A DNA stretch of 64,000 nucleotides from Lysobacteraceae bacterium NML91-0213 (GCA_002798175.1 NWQL01000003.1:62001-126000); one strand, 5' to 3'. Numbered from the stretch's first letter, positions 25,539 through 34,803 are shown. A program made the numbers and translations. Notes: generated from the sequence alone by a model not told the origin.

Positions 25539-26447
25539 ATGTCTTCCACCCATCCTGCCGCGCGGCTCCAGGGCGCGCGCTTCCTGCACGGCGCGGTGTG
25601 TGCGCTCGAGGGCCTAGACCTGGAGCTGCAGGCCGGCCAGGTGCTGGCGCTGCTCGGGCCGAACGGCGCCGGCAAGTCCACCGCGGTGGACCTGCTGCTC
25701 GGCCTGAAGACGCCGGCAGCCGGCAAGGCGCGGCTGTTCGGCATGGATCCGTGCGTCCCGGCGTCGCGCCTGGAGGTCGGGGTGATGCTGCAGAGTGCGG
25801 TGCTGCCGGATCGGCTGACCGTGGGCGAGCTCGTTCAATGGGCGGCCTGCCACTACCCGCAGCCGATGCGCGTCGACGAGGCCGCAGCGTTGGCGGGCAT
25901 CGCCGACCTGCTGCACCGACGCTACGGGCGGCTGTCGGGCGGCCAGCAGCGGCGGGTGCAGTTCGCGATCGCGCTGTGCGGGCGGCCACGGCTGCTGTTC
26001 CTCGACGAGCCGACCACCGGCCTCGACATCGGCGCGCGCAGCCAGGTCTGGGCGGCGGTGCGGGCGATGGCCGCGCAGGGCTGCGCGGTGCTGCTGACCA
26101 CGCATTACCTCGAGGAAGCCGAAGCGCTGGCCGATCGCGTGGTGGTGATCGACCGTGGACGGGTGCTCGCCGATGGCAGCGTCGCGCAGGTGCGCGCGCT
26201 GGTCGGTGGCCGGCGCATCCGCTGCACCACCACCCTGGCGCCGCAGACCGTGGCCGGCTGGCCGCAGGTGCGCGAGGTACAGGTCCGCGACGGCCGGCTG
26301 GAGCTGGTGGCCGCGGCCGCGGAAGCGGTGGTGCGCCGCCTGCTCGAGGCGGACCCCGCGCTGGAGGATCTCGAGGTCACCCGCGCCGGCCTGGCCGAAG
26401 CGTTTGTCGAACTCACCCGTCCGCACGTCCCCGAGGCCGCCCGATGA
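25539..26447 (+). CDS. ABC transporter ATP-binding protein (drug/lipid ABC-2 exporter)
   Basis: 302 residues from ATG 25539; the frame is open far upstream but without a binding site. Walker A LGPNGAGKST, signature LSGGQQRRV, Walker B LLFLDEPTTGLD and the switch region LLTTHYLEEAEALADRV are complete. The C-terminal 90 residues resemble the extension of CcmA/DrrA-type ATPases. It overlaps the permease gene by four bases and starts an operon of ATPase, permease, amidohydrolase, sensor kinase and regulator. Confidence 0.94.
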   Translation: MSSTHPAARLQGARFLHGAVCALEGLDLELQAGQVLALLGPNGAGKSTAVDLLLGLKTPAAGKARLFGMDPCVPASRLEVGVMLQSAVLPDRLTVGELVQWAACHYPQPMRVDEAAALAGIADLLHRRYGRLSGGQQRRVQFAIALCGRPRLLFLDEPTTGLDIGARSQVWAAVRAMAAQGCAVLLTTHYLEEAEALADRVVVIDRGRVLADGSVAQVRALVGGRRIRCTTTLAPQTVAGWPQVREVQVRDGRLELVAAAAEAVVRRLLEADPALEDLEVTRAGLAEAFVELTRPHVPEAAR

Positions 26448-27217
26448 ACACCGTTGCCACGTCACCTTCCAGCCCCACCGCGACGCGGGCGCCGATGCTG
26501 CGCGCGTGCATGGTCGAAGTGCGCTGCGAGCTCCGCAAGCTGCTGCGCGAGCCCGCGTACGTGCTGCCAGCGGTGCTGTTCCCGGTGCTGTTCTACCTGC
26601 TGTTCGGCGTGCTGCTGTCGGGGATGGGCGCGCCGCCGGCGTTCCTGCTTGCCGGCTACGGCGTGTTCGGCACCATCGGCGCCACCCTGTTCGGCATCGG
26701 CGTCGGCGTGGCCAACGAGCGCGAGCAGGGGCTGTTGCGCCTGCGCCGCGCACTGCCGTCGCGCGCCGGCGGCTGGCTGCTGGCCAAGGTGGTGGCGGCG
26801 ATGGCGTTCGCACTGGTCATCAGCCTGCTGCTGGCCGTGGTTGGCAGCACCCTGGGAGGCGTGTCGCTGCCGGCATCGGGCTGGGTGCTGCTGCTGGTGG
26901 CCAACCTGCTGGGCGTGCTGCCGTTCGCCGCGCTCGGCCTGCTGATCGGCAGCCTGGTCGGTGGCAATGCCGCGATCGCCGTGGTCAACGTGCTGTTCCT
27001 GCCGATGGTGTTCCTGTCCGGGCTGTGGCTGCCGTTGTCGATGCTGCCGGAGTTCTTCGCGCGGCTGGCGCCGGTGTGGCCGGCCTGGCATCTGGGCCAG
27101 ATCGCCTTCAAGGTGGTCGGCCATGACAGCGGGGGAGCGCTGTGGCTGCATGTCCTCGCGCTGCTGGTGCCGGCCGCGGTGTTCACCCACTTTGCCCTGC
27201 GACGCCTGTCGCGCTGA
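26444..27217 (+). CDS. ABC-2 type transporter permease
   Basis: 257 residues with six hydrophobic segments, beginning after a short cytoplasmic N-terminus (LRKLLREPAYVLPAVLFPVLFYLLFGVLL). The ABC-2 signature region lies in NVLFLPMVFLSGLWLPLSMLPE with the preceding LIGSLVGGNAAIAVV. It forms the membrane part of the exporter whose ATPase is encoded just upstream with an ATGA overlap. In the commonest arrangement of this family such a pair is followed by a DesK/DesR two-component system, as is true here. Substrate unknown. Confidence 0.93.
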   Translation: MNTVATSPSSPTATRAPMLRACMVEVRCELRKLLREPAYVLPAVLFPVLFYLLFGVLLSGMGAPPAFLLAGYGVFGTIGATLFGIGVGVANEREQGLLRLRRALPSRAGGWLLAKVVAAMAFALVISLLLAVVGSTLGGVSLPASGWVLLLVANLLGVLPFAALGLLIGSLVGGNAAIAVVNVLFLPMVFLSGLWLPLSMLPEFFARLAPVWPAWHLGQIAFKVVGHDSGGALWLHVLALLVPAAVFTHFALRRLSR

Positions 27218-27242
27218 CTGCACGTTCTTCGGGAGAATGCGG

Positions 27243-29075
27243 ATGAAACGCTGGATCGACATGGTGGCGGTGGGTGCGCTGGCGGCGACGCTCGCCGCGT
27301 CGGTGTTGCTGCTGGCGCCCAGCAACAGCGACGCGCAGGCCGCCCCGCCGGCGTCGCCTGGTGGCTTCGCGATCCGCGACGCACGCGTGTTCGACGGCGA
27401 GCGCGATCTGGGCGTCGCGACCGTCCTGGTGCGCGCGGGCCGCATCGAAGCGCTGGGCGCCCACCTGCAGGTGCCCATGGGTTACGACGTCGTCGACGGC
27501 AGCGGCAGGACCCTGCTGCCCGGGCTGATCGATGCCCACGTGCATGCCTGGGGCGATGCCCAGCGCGATGCCGCGCGTTTCGGCGTGACCACCGCGTTCG
27601 ACATGCATGGCATGCCGGCGCGTGCGCAGGCGTTGCGGACCCAACGCGAATCGCTTGCCGCGACCGGCCAGGCCGACCTGTGGGCTGCCGGTTACGCGGT
27701 GACCGCGCCGGGCGGACATGGCACCCAGTACGGCTTCCCGGTGCCGACCGTGGATGCGGGCACCGACATCGACACCTTCATCGGCGAGCGCATCGCCGAG
27801 GGCGCGGACTTCATCAAGCTGATCGTCGAGGACTTCTCGGCCTACGGGACGGCGCGACGACTGCCGACGCTTGCCGCGCCGCAGGTGCACGCGGCGATCG
27901 CGGCGGCGCACGCACGCGAGCGCCTGGCGGTGGTGCATGTCTCCACCCTCGCCGACGCCCGCCACGCCGTCGATGCGGGCGCCGACGGGCTGGTGCACCT
28001 GTTCGTCGACCATGCGGCCGACGCGGGGCTGGCGGCGGCGATGCACGCGCGCGATGCCTTCCTGGTGCCGACGCTGTCGGTGCTGGCGTCGGTGGCGGGG
28101 ATGGGCGAGGGCACGGCACTCGCCGACGATGCCCGGCTGGGTGGACTGCTCACCGCCGAACAGCGTTCCACGCTCGCCGCGCGCATGCATGGCGGCGCGC
28201 CGGCGCCCGCCGGCCTGGCGCGTGCCCTCGACAGCGTGCGCCTGCTGCACGCCGCCGGGGTCGACATCCTGGCCGGGACCGATGCGCCGAATCCCGGCAC
28301 CGCGCACGGCGCCAGCCTGCATGGCGAGCTGGCGCTGCTGGTGCGTGCGGGGCTGACTCCCGGGCAGGCACTGTCGGCGGCCACCGCGGTACCTGCACGC
28401 CGTTTCGGCCTGGCCGACCGCGGACGCATCGCGCCCGGCCTGCGCGCCGACCTGTTGCTGGTGGATGGCGATCCGCTCACCGACATCACCGCCACCCGCG
28501 CGATCGCCACGGTGTGGAAGAACGGCCATCGGGTCGAACGCGATGCCGCTGCCGGTGCGGTCGCGGCCGCGGCACCGGCGCAGACGCTTGTTGCCGACTT
28601 CGATGGCGACGTGGTCGCGGCGGCGTTCGGCAGCTGGCAGCCCAGCACCGACCGCATGGCCGGGGGCGGCTCCGACGTCGCCCACGCACTGGTGCGCGGC
28701 GGTGCGCAGGGGACGGCTGGTGCACTGCGCATCCACGGCGAGGTCCGGCCCGGTTTCGCCTTCCCGTGGGCGGGGATGACCTGGATGCCGGCCGCGGAAC
28801 CGATGCAACCGGTCGACATGTCGGCGCGCGAGGCACTGGTGTTCCACGTGCGCGGCGATGGCCGCCGCTACAGTGCGATGCTGTTCTCCGGCCCCACGAT
28901 GCAGGGAATGCCGAGCACGCAGACCTTTGTCGCCGGCCCGCAGTGGACGCAGGTGCGGCTGCCGCTCGCCGATTTCCCCGGTGCCGATCCCGCGCTGCTG
29001 CGTGCGGTCGCGTTCACCGCCGGGCAGCCGGCCGGCGGGTTCGAGTTCTTCCTCGACCAGGTCGAACTGCGCTGA
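27243..29075 (+). CDS. Secreted amidohydrolase with C-terminal CIA30-like domain
   Basis: 610 residues. The N-terminus is a signal or anchor (MVAVGALAATLAASVLLLA). Residues about 35-430 form an amidohydrolase (metal-dependent TIM barrel): LLPGLIDAHVHAWG supplies the HxH motif, IKLIVEDF the position of the bridging lysine/acid, VVHVST a third histidine and LAGTDAPNPG the terminal aspartate. Residues about 450-610 resemble the CIA30/galactose-binding jelly roll (LVADFDGDVVAAAFGSW, FHVRGDGRRYSAML, GFEFFLDQVEL). It lies between an ABC exporter and its two-component system. A peptidase- or imidase-like hydrolysis at the cell surface is likely, but the substrate is unknown. Confidence 0.85.
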   Translation: MKRWIDMVAVGALAATLAASVLLLAPSNSDAQAAPPASPGGFAIRDARVFDGERDLGVATVLVRAGRIEALGAHLQVPMGYDVVDGSGRTLLPGLIDAHVHAWGDAQRDAARFGVTTAFDMHGMPARAQALRTQRESLAATGQADLWAAGYAVTAPGGHGTQYGFPVPTVDAGTDIDTFIGERIAEGADFIKLIVEDFSAYGTARRLPTLAAPQVHAAIAAAHARERLAVVHVSTLADARHAVDAGADGLVHLFVDHAADAGLAAAMHARDAFLVPTLSVLASVAGMGEGTALADDARLGGLLTAEQRSTLAARMHGGAPAPAGLARALDSVRLLHAAGVDILAGTDAPNPGTAHGASLHGELALLVRAGLTPGQALSAATAVPARRFGLADRGRIAPGLRADLLLVDGDPLTDITATRAIATVWKNGHRVERDAAAGAVAAAAPAQTLVADFDGDVVAAAFGSWQPSTDRMAGGGSDVAHALVRGGAQGTAGALRIHGEVRPGFAFPWAGMTWMPAAEPMQPVDMSAREALVFHVRGDGRRYSAMLFSGPTMQGMPSTQTFVAGPQWTQVRLPLADFPGADPALLRAVAFTAGQPAGGFEFFLDQVELR

Positions 29076-29111
29076 CCGGCCACCACCACCGAGCACTGCT
29101 GGAAGTCGCCC

Positions 29112-30305
29112 ATGTCCACCTTCCGATCCCGCTGGCTGGCCCCGGCCGCCGATTCGCTGATGGCGCGCACGTTGCGCCGCGGCCGTCCGGCGTGGACGGA
29201 GCTGGTGCACGTGATGTGGTCGGCCTGGGTGTTCGTGACCCCGGTGTTCACCCCCTCCGGCTACGACGCACGCTGGTGGCTGCTGACGCTGCTGTCGTAT
29301 CCGCTTTTCCTCGCGCTCTACGCCCGCGTCCTGCTGGCGCCTGTCGCCACTGCATGGCGCAATGCCATCGGCATGGTCGCGCTGTGCCTGCTGCTGCTGC
29401 CATGGTACCCGTCGGGCATGAGCTATTTCGTGTTCGGCTGCGTCCTGCTGCTGCTCTCGCGGATGCGTGCCTCCTGGGTGGAAGCGGTCGTCCTGCTGCT
29501 GCTCAACATGGCCTTCCTGGGCTGGGCCGCGGTGCTTGGCTACCCGTGGCAGGCGATGGTGTGGATGCCGGTGGTGACCCTGATCGTCGGCCTGGTGGTG
29601 CATGTCGAGCGCCTCAACGAGGCGCGCGACGCGGCCCTGCAGCTGTCGCAGGGCGAGGTGCGCCGGCTGGCCGCCACCGCCGAGCGCGAACGCATCGGCC
29701 GTGACCTGCACGACCTGCTGGGCCACACGCTGTCGATGGTGGCGGTGAAGTCCGACCTCGCGGCGCGCCTCGTCGAGCGTGACCCGGTCACCGCGCGGCG
29801 CGAGATCGAGGACGTCGCGCAGGCCGCGCGCGACGCGCTGGGGCAGGTGCGGCGGGCGGTCAGCGGCATTCGCGCCGCCGGGCTTGCCGGCGAACTCGCC
29901 TCGGCACGGCTGCTGCTCGAAGCCGATGGCGTGGCGTTCGACTACAGCCTCGATACCGACATGGCGCAGGCGATCCTGTCGCCGCGGGTGGAAACCACGC
30001 TGGCGCTGACCGTGCGCGAAGCGGCCACCAACGTGCATCGCCACGCGCGTGCAACACAGGCGCGGGCGACGTTCGCGATCGAGGATGGGCATGCGGTGCT
30101 GTGCATCGGCGACGACGGCCGCGGCGGGCCGCTGAAAGCCGGTAACGGGCTGGCCGGCATGCGCGAACGCGTGCAGGCGCTGGGCGGCAGCCTGGTGGTC
30201 GATAGCAGGGCCGGCTGCCGCATCGAGGTGCGGGTGCCGTTGGCGCAGCCGCCGTCGCCGACAGAGGCGATCGGCGCCACGCAGGGCGCGCCCGCGTCGA
30301 TATAG
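29112..30305 (+). CDS. DesK-like sensor histidine kinase
   Basis: 397 residues. The N-terminal half holds about five to six membrane helices (WLLTLLSYPLFLALYARVLLA, AIGMVALCLLLLPWY, SYFVFGCVLLLLSRM, VLLLLLNMAFLGWAAVLG). The cytoplasmic part has a HisKA_3 dimerisation domain with the phospho-acceptor in ERERIGRDLHDLLGHTLSM (His200) and a HATPase domain (REAATNVHRHA, GDDGRGG, GLAGMRERV). This architecture matches DesK, which senses membrane state. It is followed by its regulator after 59 bases and preceded by the exporter genes it probably controls. Confidence 0.93.
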   Translation: MSTFRSRWLAPAADSLMARTLRRGRPAWTELVHVMWSAWVFVTPVFTPSGYDARWWLLTLLSYPLFLALYARVLLAPVATAWRNAIGMVALCLLLLPWYPSGMSYFVFGCVLLLLSRMRASWVEAVVLLLLNMAFLGWAAVLGYPWQAMVWMPVVTLIVGLVVHVERLNEARDAALQLSQGEVRRLAATAERERIGRDLHDLLGHTLSMVAVKSDLAARLVERDPVTARREIEDVAQAARDALGQVRRAVSGIRAAGLAGELASARLLLEADGVAFDYSLDTDMAQAILSPRVETTLALTVREAATNVHRHARATQARATFAIEDGHAVLCIGDDGRGGPLKAGNGLAGMRERVQALGGSLVVDSRAGCRIEVRVPLAQPPSPTEAIGATQGAPASI

Positions 30306-30364
30306 CCGCACCCGCGGTGGATCCTCCGCCTAGACTGTCCGGCGTACCCGCTGCCGGTGCCGCC

Positions 30365-30970
30365 ATGCCCATCCGCATCCTGCTTGCCGAGGACCAGGCC
30401 CTGCTGCGTGGCGCGCTGGCCGCGCTGCTGCGGATGGAACCGGATTTCGAGGTGGTGGCCGAATGCGCCGATGGCGAATCGGCCTGGGTGGAACTGCAGC
30501 GCCACCGCCCGGACGTGCTGGTGACCGACATCGAGATGCCGGGCCTGACCGGACTGGAACTGGCGGCACGGGTGCAGCGCCAGCAACTGCCGGTGCGGGT
30601 GGTGATCGTCACCACGTTCGCGCGTGGCGGTTACCTGCGCCGCGCGCTGGATGCCGGCGTTGCCGGCTACCTGCTCAAGGACGCGCCCGCCAGCGAACTC
30701 GCACAGGCGCTGCGCCAGGTGCAGCGCGGCGGCCGTGCGATCGACCCGCAGCTGGCGCTGGAGGCCTGGACCGAGCCGGATCCGCTGGGCGAGCGCGAAC
30801 GCCAGGCACTGCGGCTGGCCGGCGAGGGCCTGTCGGCCGGCGAGATCGCGGCACGGATGAACCTGTCGGCCGGTACCGTGCGCAACTATCTGTCGGAGGC
30901 GATCGGCAAGCTCGGCGTCGGCAATCGCATCGAGGCCTACCGGCTGGCGCGGCAGAAGGGCTGGCTGTAG
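30365..30970 (+). CDS. DesR/NarL-type response regulator
   Basis: 201 residues. The receiver domain has the acidic pocket LLAEDQ and the phospho-acceptor Asp55 in LVTDIEMPGLTG; the conserved lysine is in YLLKDAP. The C-terminus is a LuxR/GerE helix-turn-helix (LGERERQALRLAGEGLSAGEIAARMNLS, with TVRNYLSEAIGKLGVGNR). ATG 30365 gives the family length; the in-frame ATG at 30317 would add 16 residues. It is the partner of the kinase at 29112 and probably activates or represses the ABC-2 export operon. Confidence 0.93.
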   Translation: MPIRILLAEDQALLRGALAALLRMEPDFEVVAECADGESAWVELQRHRPDVLVTDIEMPGLTGLELAARVQRQQLPVRVVIVTTFARGGYLRRALDAGVAGYLLKDAPASELAQALRQVQRGGRAIDPQLALEAWTEPDPLGERERQALRLAGEGLSAGEIAARMNLSAGTVRNYLSEAIGKLGVGNRIEAYRLARQKGWL

Positions 30971-31050
30971 GCCACCCGGGCGGGCCAAGGGCGACCACCG
31001 ATGCGCGCCGCGGTAGACTGGGCGCCGGTTCCGTCGTCGATTCCGCCGCC

Positions 31051-31281
31051 ATGTCCGCAGCCCGCGCCTCCACCGAGCAACCTCATCCCGAGCACACCCG
31101 CCCCGAGCAGGCCAATGCCGAGCGTCGCTACGAGGTCAGCCGCAGCGAGCTGCCGCTGAGCTGCCCGATGCCGGCGATGGGCCTGTGGGACTCGCACCCG
31201 CGCGTCTACCTGCCCATCGAGTCGGAAGGCGGCAAGGCGGACTGCCCGTATTGCGGCGCGCACTTCGTCCTCGTCGACTGA
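31051..31281 (+). CDS. Small zinc-finger protein (zf-CHCC type)
   Basis: A 76-residue protein with a zinc-binding C-terminal half: LSCPMPAMGLWDSHPRVYLP and then DCPYCGAHFVL, giving Cys, His, Cys, Cys ligands as in zf-CHCC proteins related to the NDUFS6 subunit of complex I. The N-terminal 30 residues are disordered and charged. Short conserved proteins of this kind occur in many Xanthomonads; the function is not established. The gene stops 7 bases before the glycosyltransferase start, so they may be co-transcribed. Confidence 0.85.
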   Translation: MSAARASTEQPHPEHTRPEQANAERRYEVSRSELPLSCPMPAMGLWDSHPRVYLPIESEGGKADCPYCGAHFVLVD

Positions 31282-31288
31282 GCGCCGC

Positions 31289-32419
31289 ATGCCGTCCGGC
31301 CCGATGCGCCGGCTGACCGTCGTCCAGTTGCTGCCGGCGCTCGATGCCGGTGGCGTCGAACGCTCCACGCTCGAGGTCGCCCAGGCGCTGGTGGCCGCGG
31401 GCCATCGCGCGGTGGTGGTGTCGGCCGGTGGCCGCCTGGTGCCGGCGCTGGAGGCGCTGGGCGCCGGACACGTCACGGTCGATATCGGCCGCAAGTCGTT
31501 GCTGACCCTGCGGCACGCGCGCACCCTGCGCAGGCTGTTTGCCGACATGCGCCCGGACATCGTGCACGCGCGTTCGCGGCTGCCGGCGTGGCTGGGCTGG
31601 CGGGCGTTGCAGGGGATGCCGGCCGCCACGCGCCCGCGCCTGGTCACCACCGTGCACGGGCTCAATTCGCCGTCGCGCTACAGCGCGGTGATGACCCGCG
31701 GCGAGCGGGTGATCTGCGTCTCGGAAACCGTGCGCCGCTACGTGCTGGCGCACTACCCGGCGACCGATCCCGCGATCCTGCGGGTAATCGCGCGCGGCAT
31801 CGACCCCACGGCATTCCCGCCCGCTCCCTGGCCGGATGCCGGCGCGCGTGAGGCGGTGGCGCGGGAGCACCCGGCGCTGGCCGGTTCCGGCCCGCTGCTG
31901 CTGCTGCCCGGGCGCGGCACCCGGCTCAAGGGCCATGGCGATGCCATCGAACTGCTGCGCCGGCTGCGTGCGCAGGGTGCCGACGCGCGGCTGTGGATGC
32001 CCGGTGCACGCGAGCCGGGGCGCGAGCATTACATCGCCGAACTGGAACAGGCGGCGGCAGACGCCGGCGTCGGCGATGCGCTGGTGCTGACCGCACCCAC
32101 CGGCGCCATCGCCCGCGCCTATGCCGCGTCCGACCTCGTCCTGCAGCTGTCGCGCAAGCCCGAGGCCTTTGGCCGCACCGTGCTCGAAGCGCTGTCGGTG
32201 GGGCGTCCGGTCGTCGGCTGGGCGCATGGCGGGGTCGGCGACCTGCTGGCCGAACTGCTGCCCGCCGGCGCGGTCCGGCCGTTCGATGCGGACGCGCTCG
32301 CGCGCGCGGCGCGCGCGCTGCTCGATCCGGCCACCCGTCCTGCGATTGCTACGATCCCCGACACCCTGGCGGCCATGCAGTCCGCCACGCTCGCCGTCTA
32401 TTCCGAACTCTGCCCATGA
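31289..32419 (+). CDS. GT4-family glycosyltransferase (lipopolysaccharide-type)
   Basis: 376 residues with a GT-B fold. The N-terminal domain begins VVQLLPALDAGGVERST, the donor-proximal loop typical of GT4 enzymes. The C-terminal domain holds the EX7E element in SRKPEAFGRTVLEALSVGRPVVG and the nucleotide-binding LLLPGRGTRLKGH. An alternative start at ATG 31304 would remove five residues. It probably transfers a sugar to lipopolysaccharide core or another surface glycan; linkage to an O-antigen-ligase-like gene, LpxL and WaaA supports this. Its stop overlaps the next start (ATGA). Confidence 0.9.
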   Translation: MPSGPMRRLTVVQLLPALDAGGVERSTLEVAQALVAAGHRAVVVSAGGRLVPALEALGAGHVTVDIGRKSLLTLRHARTLRRLFADMRPDIVHARSRLPAWLGWRALQGMPAATRPRLVTTVHGLNSPSRYSAVMTRGERVICVSETVRRYVLAHYPATDPAILRVIARGIDPTAFPPAPWPDAGAREAVAREHPALAGSGPLLLLPGRGTRLKGHGDAIELLRRLRAQGADARLWMPGAREPGREHYIAELEQAAADAGVGDALVLTAPTGAIARAYAASDLVLQLSRKPEAFGRTVLEALSVGRPVVGWAHGGVGDLLAELLPAGAVRPFDADALARAARALLDPATRPAIATIPDTLAAMQSATLAVYSELCP

Positions 32420-33777
32420 CCGACGCCGTCAGCGATTCCCGACCCGATGCCACCGACGCGCCCGGCTGGCGCTGGGCCCCGCACTGGGTGCTGGCCTTCG
32501 TCGCGCTGTGGCCGATGCCCGGCTACGCCGAAGGCGTGATGGTGATCGGTGCGCTGATCGCGATCGTGCGCCTGCTGATGGCGCGCTTCCGCGGCGGCAA
32601 GGCGCTGCTGAGCGTGCAGGCCTGGGCGCTGACCACCGTGCTGTTCGCGGCGTACTGGCTGCCCGAGGTGTTCTCGGTGGTGGGTGCGGTGGATCCGGCG
32701 CGCAGCATGCGCGAGGCACTGGTGGACATCCGCTACCTGCCGTTCCTGTGGCTGGTCGCGGCGGCGGTGGCCGACAACCGCGGGCTGCGCATCACCCTGG
32801 CCGGGATGGCGGTGATCGTCGGCGTGTGGACCCTGGATGCGCTGGCCGAAGGCCTGTTCGGGACCAGTCCGCTGTTCTGGGGGCTGGACGCGGCCAAGCA
32901 GCTGGTCAGTTCGCGGCCGATGTGCAGTGCCGAGGACGTGGCCGCGGTGGACCGCCTGAGCGGCGTGCTGGGGCCGTGCAACCTCAAGATCGGCGTGGTG
33001 CTGGCCAGCCTGGCGCCGTTCCTGCTGTATGCCGCGGGGCGCAGGTTCGGTACGGCCGGCTGGATCGTGTCCGCGGCCGCGGTCGGCGTGGTGATCGTGC
33101 TGGCCGGTGCGCGCGCGGCATGGATCACCTACACGCTGGTGCTGGTGTTCTCGGGCTGGAAGCTGCTGGGCTGGAAGCGGCTGTTGCTGGTGCTGGCGGC
33201 AGGCGCAGCCACGCTGGTCGCGCTGACCGCGGTCTCGCCGCAGGTGCGCGAGCGCGTCGAGCGCACCTCGCACCTGCTCACCGCCGACGGGTCGGGCGTG
33301 GACATGGCGCTGTCCGGGCGCGCGCGGATCTGGCAGGCCGCGGTCTGCATGGTCGGCGAGTCGCCGGTCAACGGCGTGGGCGTGCGTGGCTTCCGCCGGG
33401 CGTTCGACGGATGCGATGCGGCGTCAGGCACCCCCGCGGCCTGGGGCGATGGCCCGGCGTTGCACGCCCACCAGATCGTGCTCGAGGTCGGCGCGGAGAC
33501 CGGCGTGCTCGGCCTGCTGCTGTGGCTGGCCGGCGCGGCGATGGCGTGGCGCGCATGGCGCTATGCCGATGCCGCCGCGCGCGAACGCGCACGCCCGGCG
33601 ATGCTGGCACTGGCGGTCACCGTGTTCCCGCTCAACACCCACCTGGCGTTCTATTCGACCTTCTGGGGCGGGCTGACCCTGTTGCTGGCCGCGTTGTATG
33701 CCGGCAGCCTGCTGGCGAGGCCGCAGCCGGCACATGTGCAGCCTCCGCACACGCCCGCGGATCCGGGCCGCGCCTAG
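32416..33777 (+). CDS. O-antigen ligase (WaaL/Wzy)-family membrane protein
   Basis: 453 residues with about eleven hydrophobic segments and the Wzy_C domain, including GARAAWITYTLVLVF and a large periplasmic loop (about 270-365) containing LSGRARIWQAAV followed by VNGVGVRGFRRAF, the region that carries the conserved arginine and histidine (ALHAHQIVLEVGAETGVLG). Such enzymes attach or polymerise surface glycans on the periplasmic side. The gene overlaps the upstream glycosyltransferase, and its TAG stop overlaps the lpxL stop on the other strand in the sequence CTAG (33774-33777). Confidence 0.9.
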   Translation: MTDAVSDSRPDATDAPGWRWAPHWVLAFVALWPMPGYAEGVMVIGALIAIVRLLMARFRGGKALLSVQAWALTTVLFAAYWLPEVFSVVGAVDPARSMREALVDIRYLPFLWLVAAAVADNRGLRITLAGMAVIVGVWTLDALAEGLFGTSPLFWGLDAAKQLVSSRPMCSAEDVAAVDRLSGVLGPCNLKIGVVLASLAPFLLYAAGRRFGTAGWIVSAAAVGVVIVLAGARAAWITYTLVLVFSGWKLLGWKRLLLVLAAGAATLVALTAVSPQVRERVERTSHLLTADGSGVDMALSGRARIWQAAVCMVGESPVNGVGVRGFRRAFDGCDAASGTPAAWGDGPALHAHQIVLEVGAETGVLGLLLWLAGAAMAWRAWRYADAAARERARPAMLALAVTVFPLNTHLAFYSTFWGGLTLLLAALYAGSLLARPQPAHVQPPHTPADPGRA

Positions 33778-34703
33778 CCTGCGTCCCGGTACACGTCGCG
33801 GCCGTCGGGCTGACGCTTGAAGCGACGGTGGATCCACAGGTACTGCGACGGTGCGGCCCGGGCCATCGCCTCGATGCCGGCCATGACCCGCCCGGTATCG
33901 GCATGCGCGTCGGTGGACGGGAAATCCTCGAGCGCCGGCGACAGCCGCAGCGTGTAGCCCCCATCCGCGCGACGCTCGTGCTGGAACAGCACCACCGCTG
34001 CCCCGGCCATCCGCGCCAGCTGGTGGGTGGAGGTGAGGCTGTGCGCGGCCTGGCCGAAAAACGGCACGTACACCGCGTCGCCGCGGCTGGGGTCCTGGTC
34101 GGGTGCGTACCAGAGCACGCCGCCGCGCTTGAGATGTCGCACGCTGCCGCGCAGGTCCTGCTTGGTGAACATCGCTTCGGCATAGCGCAGGCGGCCGCGC
34201 CGCACCGCCCACTCCATCGCCCCGGCTGCATGCGGCCGGTACATGCCTGCCAGCGGCACGTGGTCGCACAGCAGCCGCCCGCAGATCTCCAGGGTGGTGA
34301 AGTGGCCTGACACCAGCAGCACGCCGCGACCGTTGGCGCGCGCGGCCTGCAGGTGCTCCAGGCCCTCGACGACCACGTCGCGCCGCATCGGTGCCACCGT
34401 ACCCCACCAGGCGCGGGCGAACTCGAAGAACCCGGTTCCCAGCGCATGGAAATGCGCGCGCAGCAGTTCCGTGCGCCTGGCGTCATCGAGTGCCGGGAAG
34501 CACAGTTCGAGGTTGCGGCGGGCGATGTCGCGCCGGCTGCGCAGGAGCAGCCGCAACAGGTCGCCCAGCAGGCGGCCAAGCGTGCGCTGCGCCGGCCACG
34601 GCAGGCGTGCGGCAAGCGCCGCCAGGCCGATACCGGCCCACGCCGGCCACTGTCGGGGGCCCAGCGGCGGACGCGCGTCGGCGCTGGAGGACGGGGAAGC
34701 CAT
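33774..34703 (-). CDS. lpxL: Lipid A lauroyl/myristoyl acyltransferase, LpxL/HtrB type
   Basis: 309 residues from the ATG complement at 34701-34703; a longer frame upstream would overlap waaA. The acyltransferase motif HX4E is seen as GHFTTLEI, with the following RPHAAGAMEW block, WYAPDQDP and QYLWIHRRFK near the C-terminus, all typical of late acyltransferases of lipid A. The N-terminus holds one membrane segment. It adds a secondary acyl chain to Kdo2-lipid IVA at the inner membrane. It is divergent from waaA, whose product makes the substrate; 100 bases lie between the two starts. Confidence 0.93.
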   Translation of the reverse strand: MASPSSSADARPPLGPRQWPAWAGIGLAALAARLPWPAQRTLGRLLGDLLRLLLRSRRDIARRNLELCFPALDDARRTELLRAHFHALGTGFFEFARAWWGTVAPMRRDVVVEGLEHLQAARANGRGVLLVSGHFTTLEICGRLLCDHVPLAGMYRPHAAGAMEWAVRRGRLRYAEAMFTKQDLRGSVRHLKRGGVLWYAPDQDPSRGDAVYVPFFGQAAHSLTSTHQLARMAGAAVVLFQHERRADGGYTLRLSPALEDFPSTDAHADTGRVMAGIEAMARAAPSQYLWIHRRFKRQPDGRDVYRDAG

Positions 34704-34803
34704 CCGCAGGATTCTAACGGCGCGCCCATGTCCGCGGGTCGACGCAGGCGCGCGCACAGGCCGCTGCCGGCACCCGCCGCGCGCGCGGTTATCCTTGCAC
34801 GCT

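Noticed and set aside
27183..30311. A 1042-codon open frame on the minus strand opposite the amidohydrolase and sensor kinase genes
   Set aside because: It is antisense to two genes with clear motifs; its translation is rich in His, Gln, Arg and Gly as expected for a shadow of GC-rich codons, with no recognisable domain.
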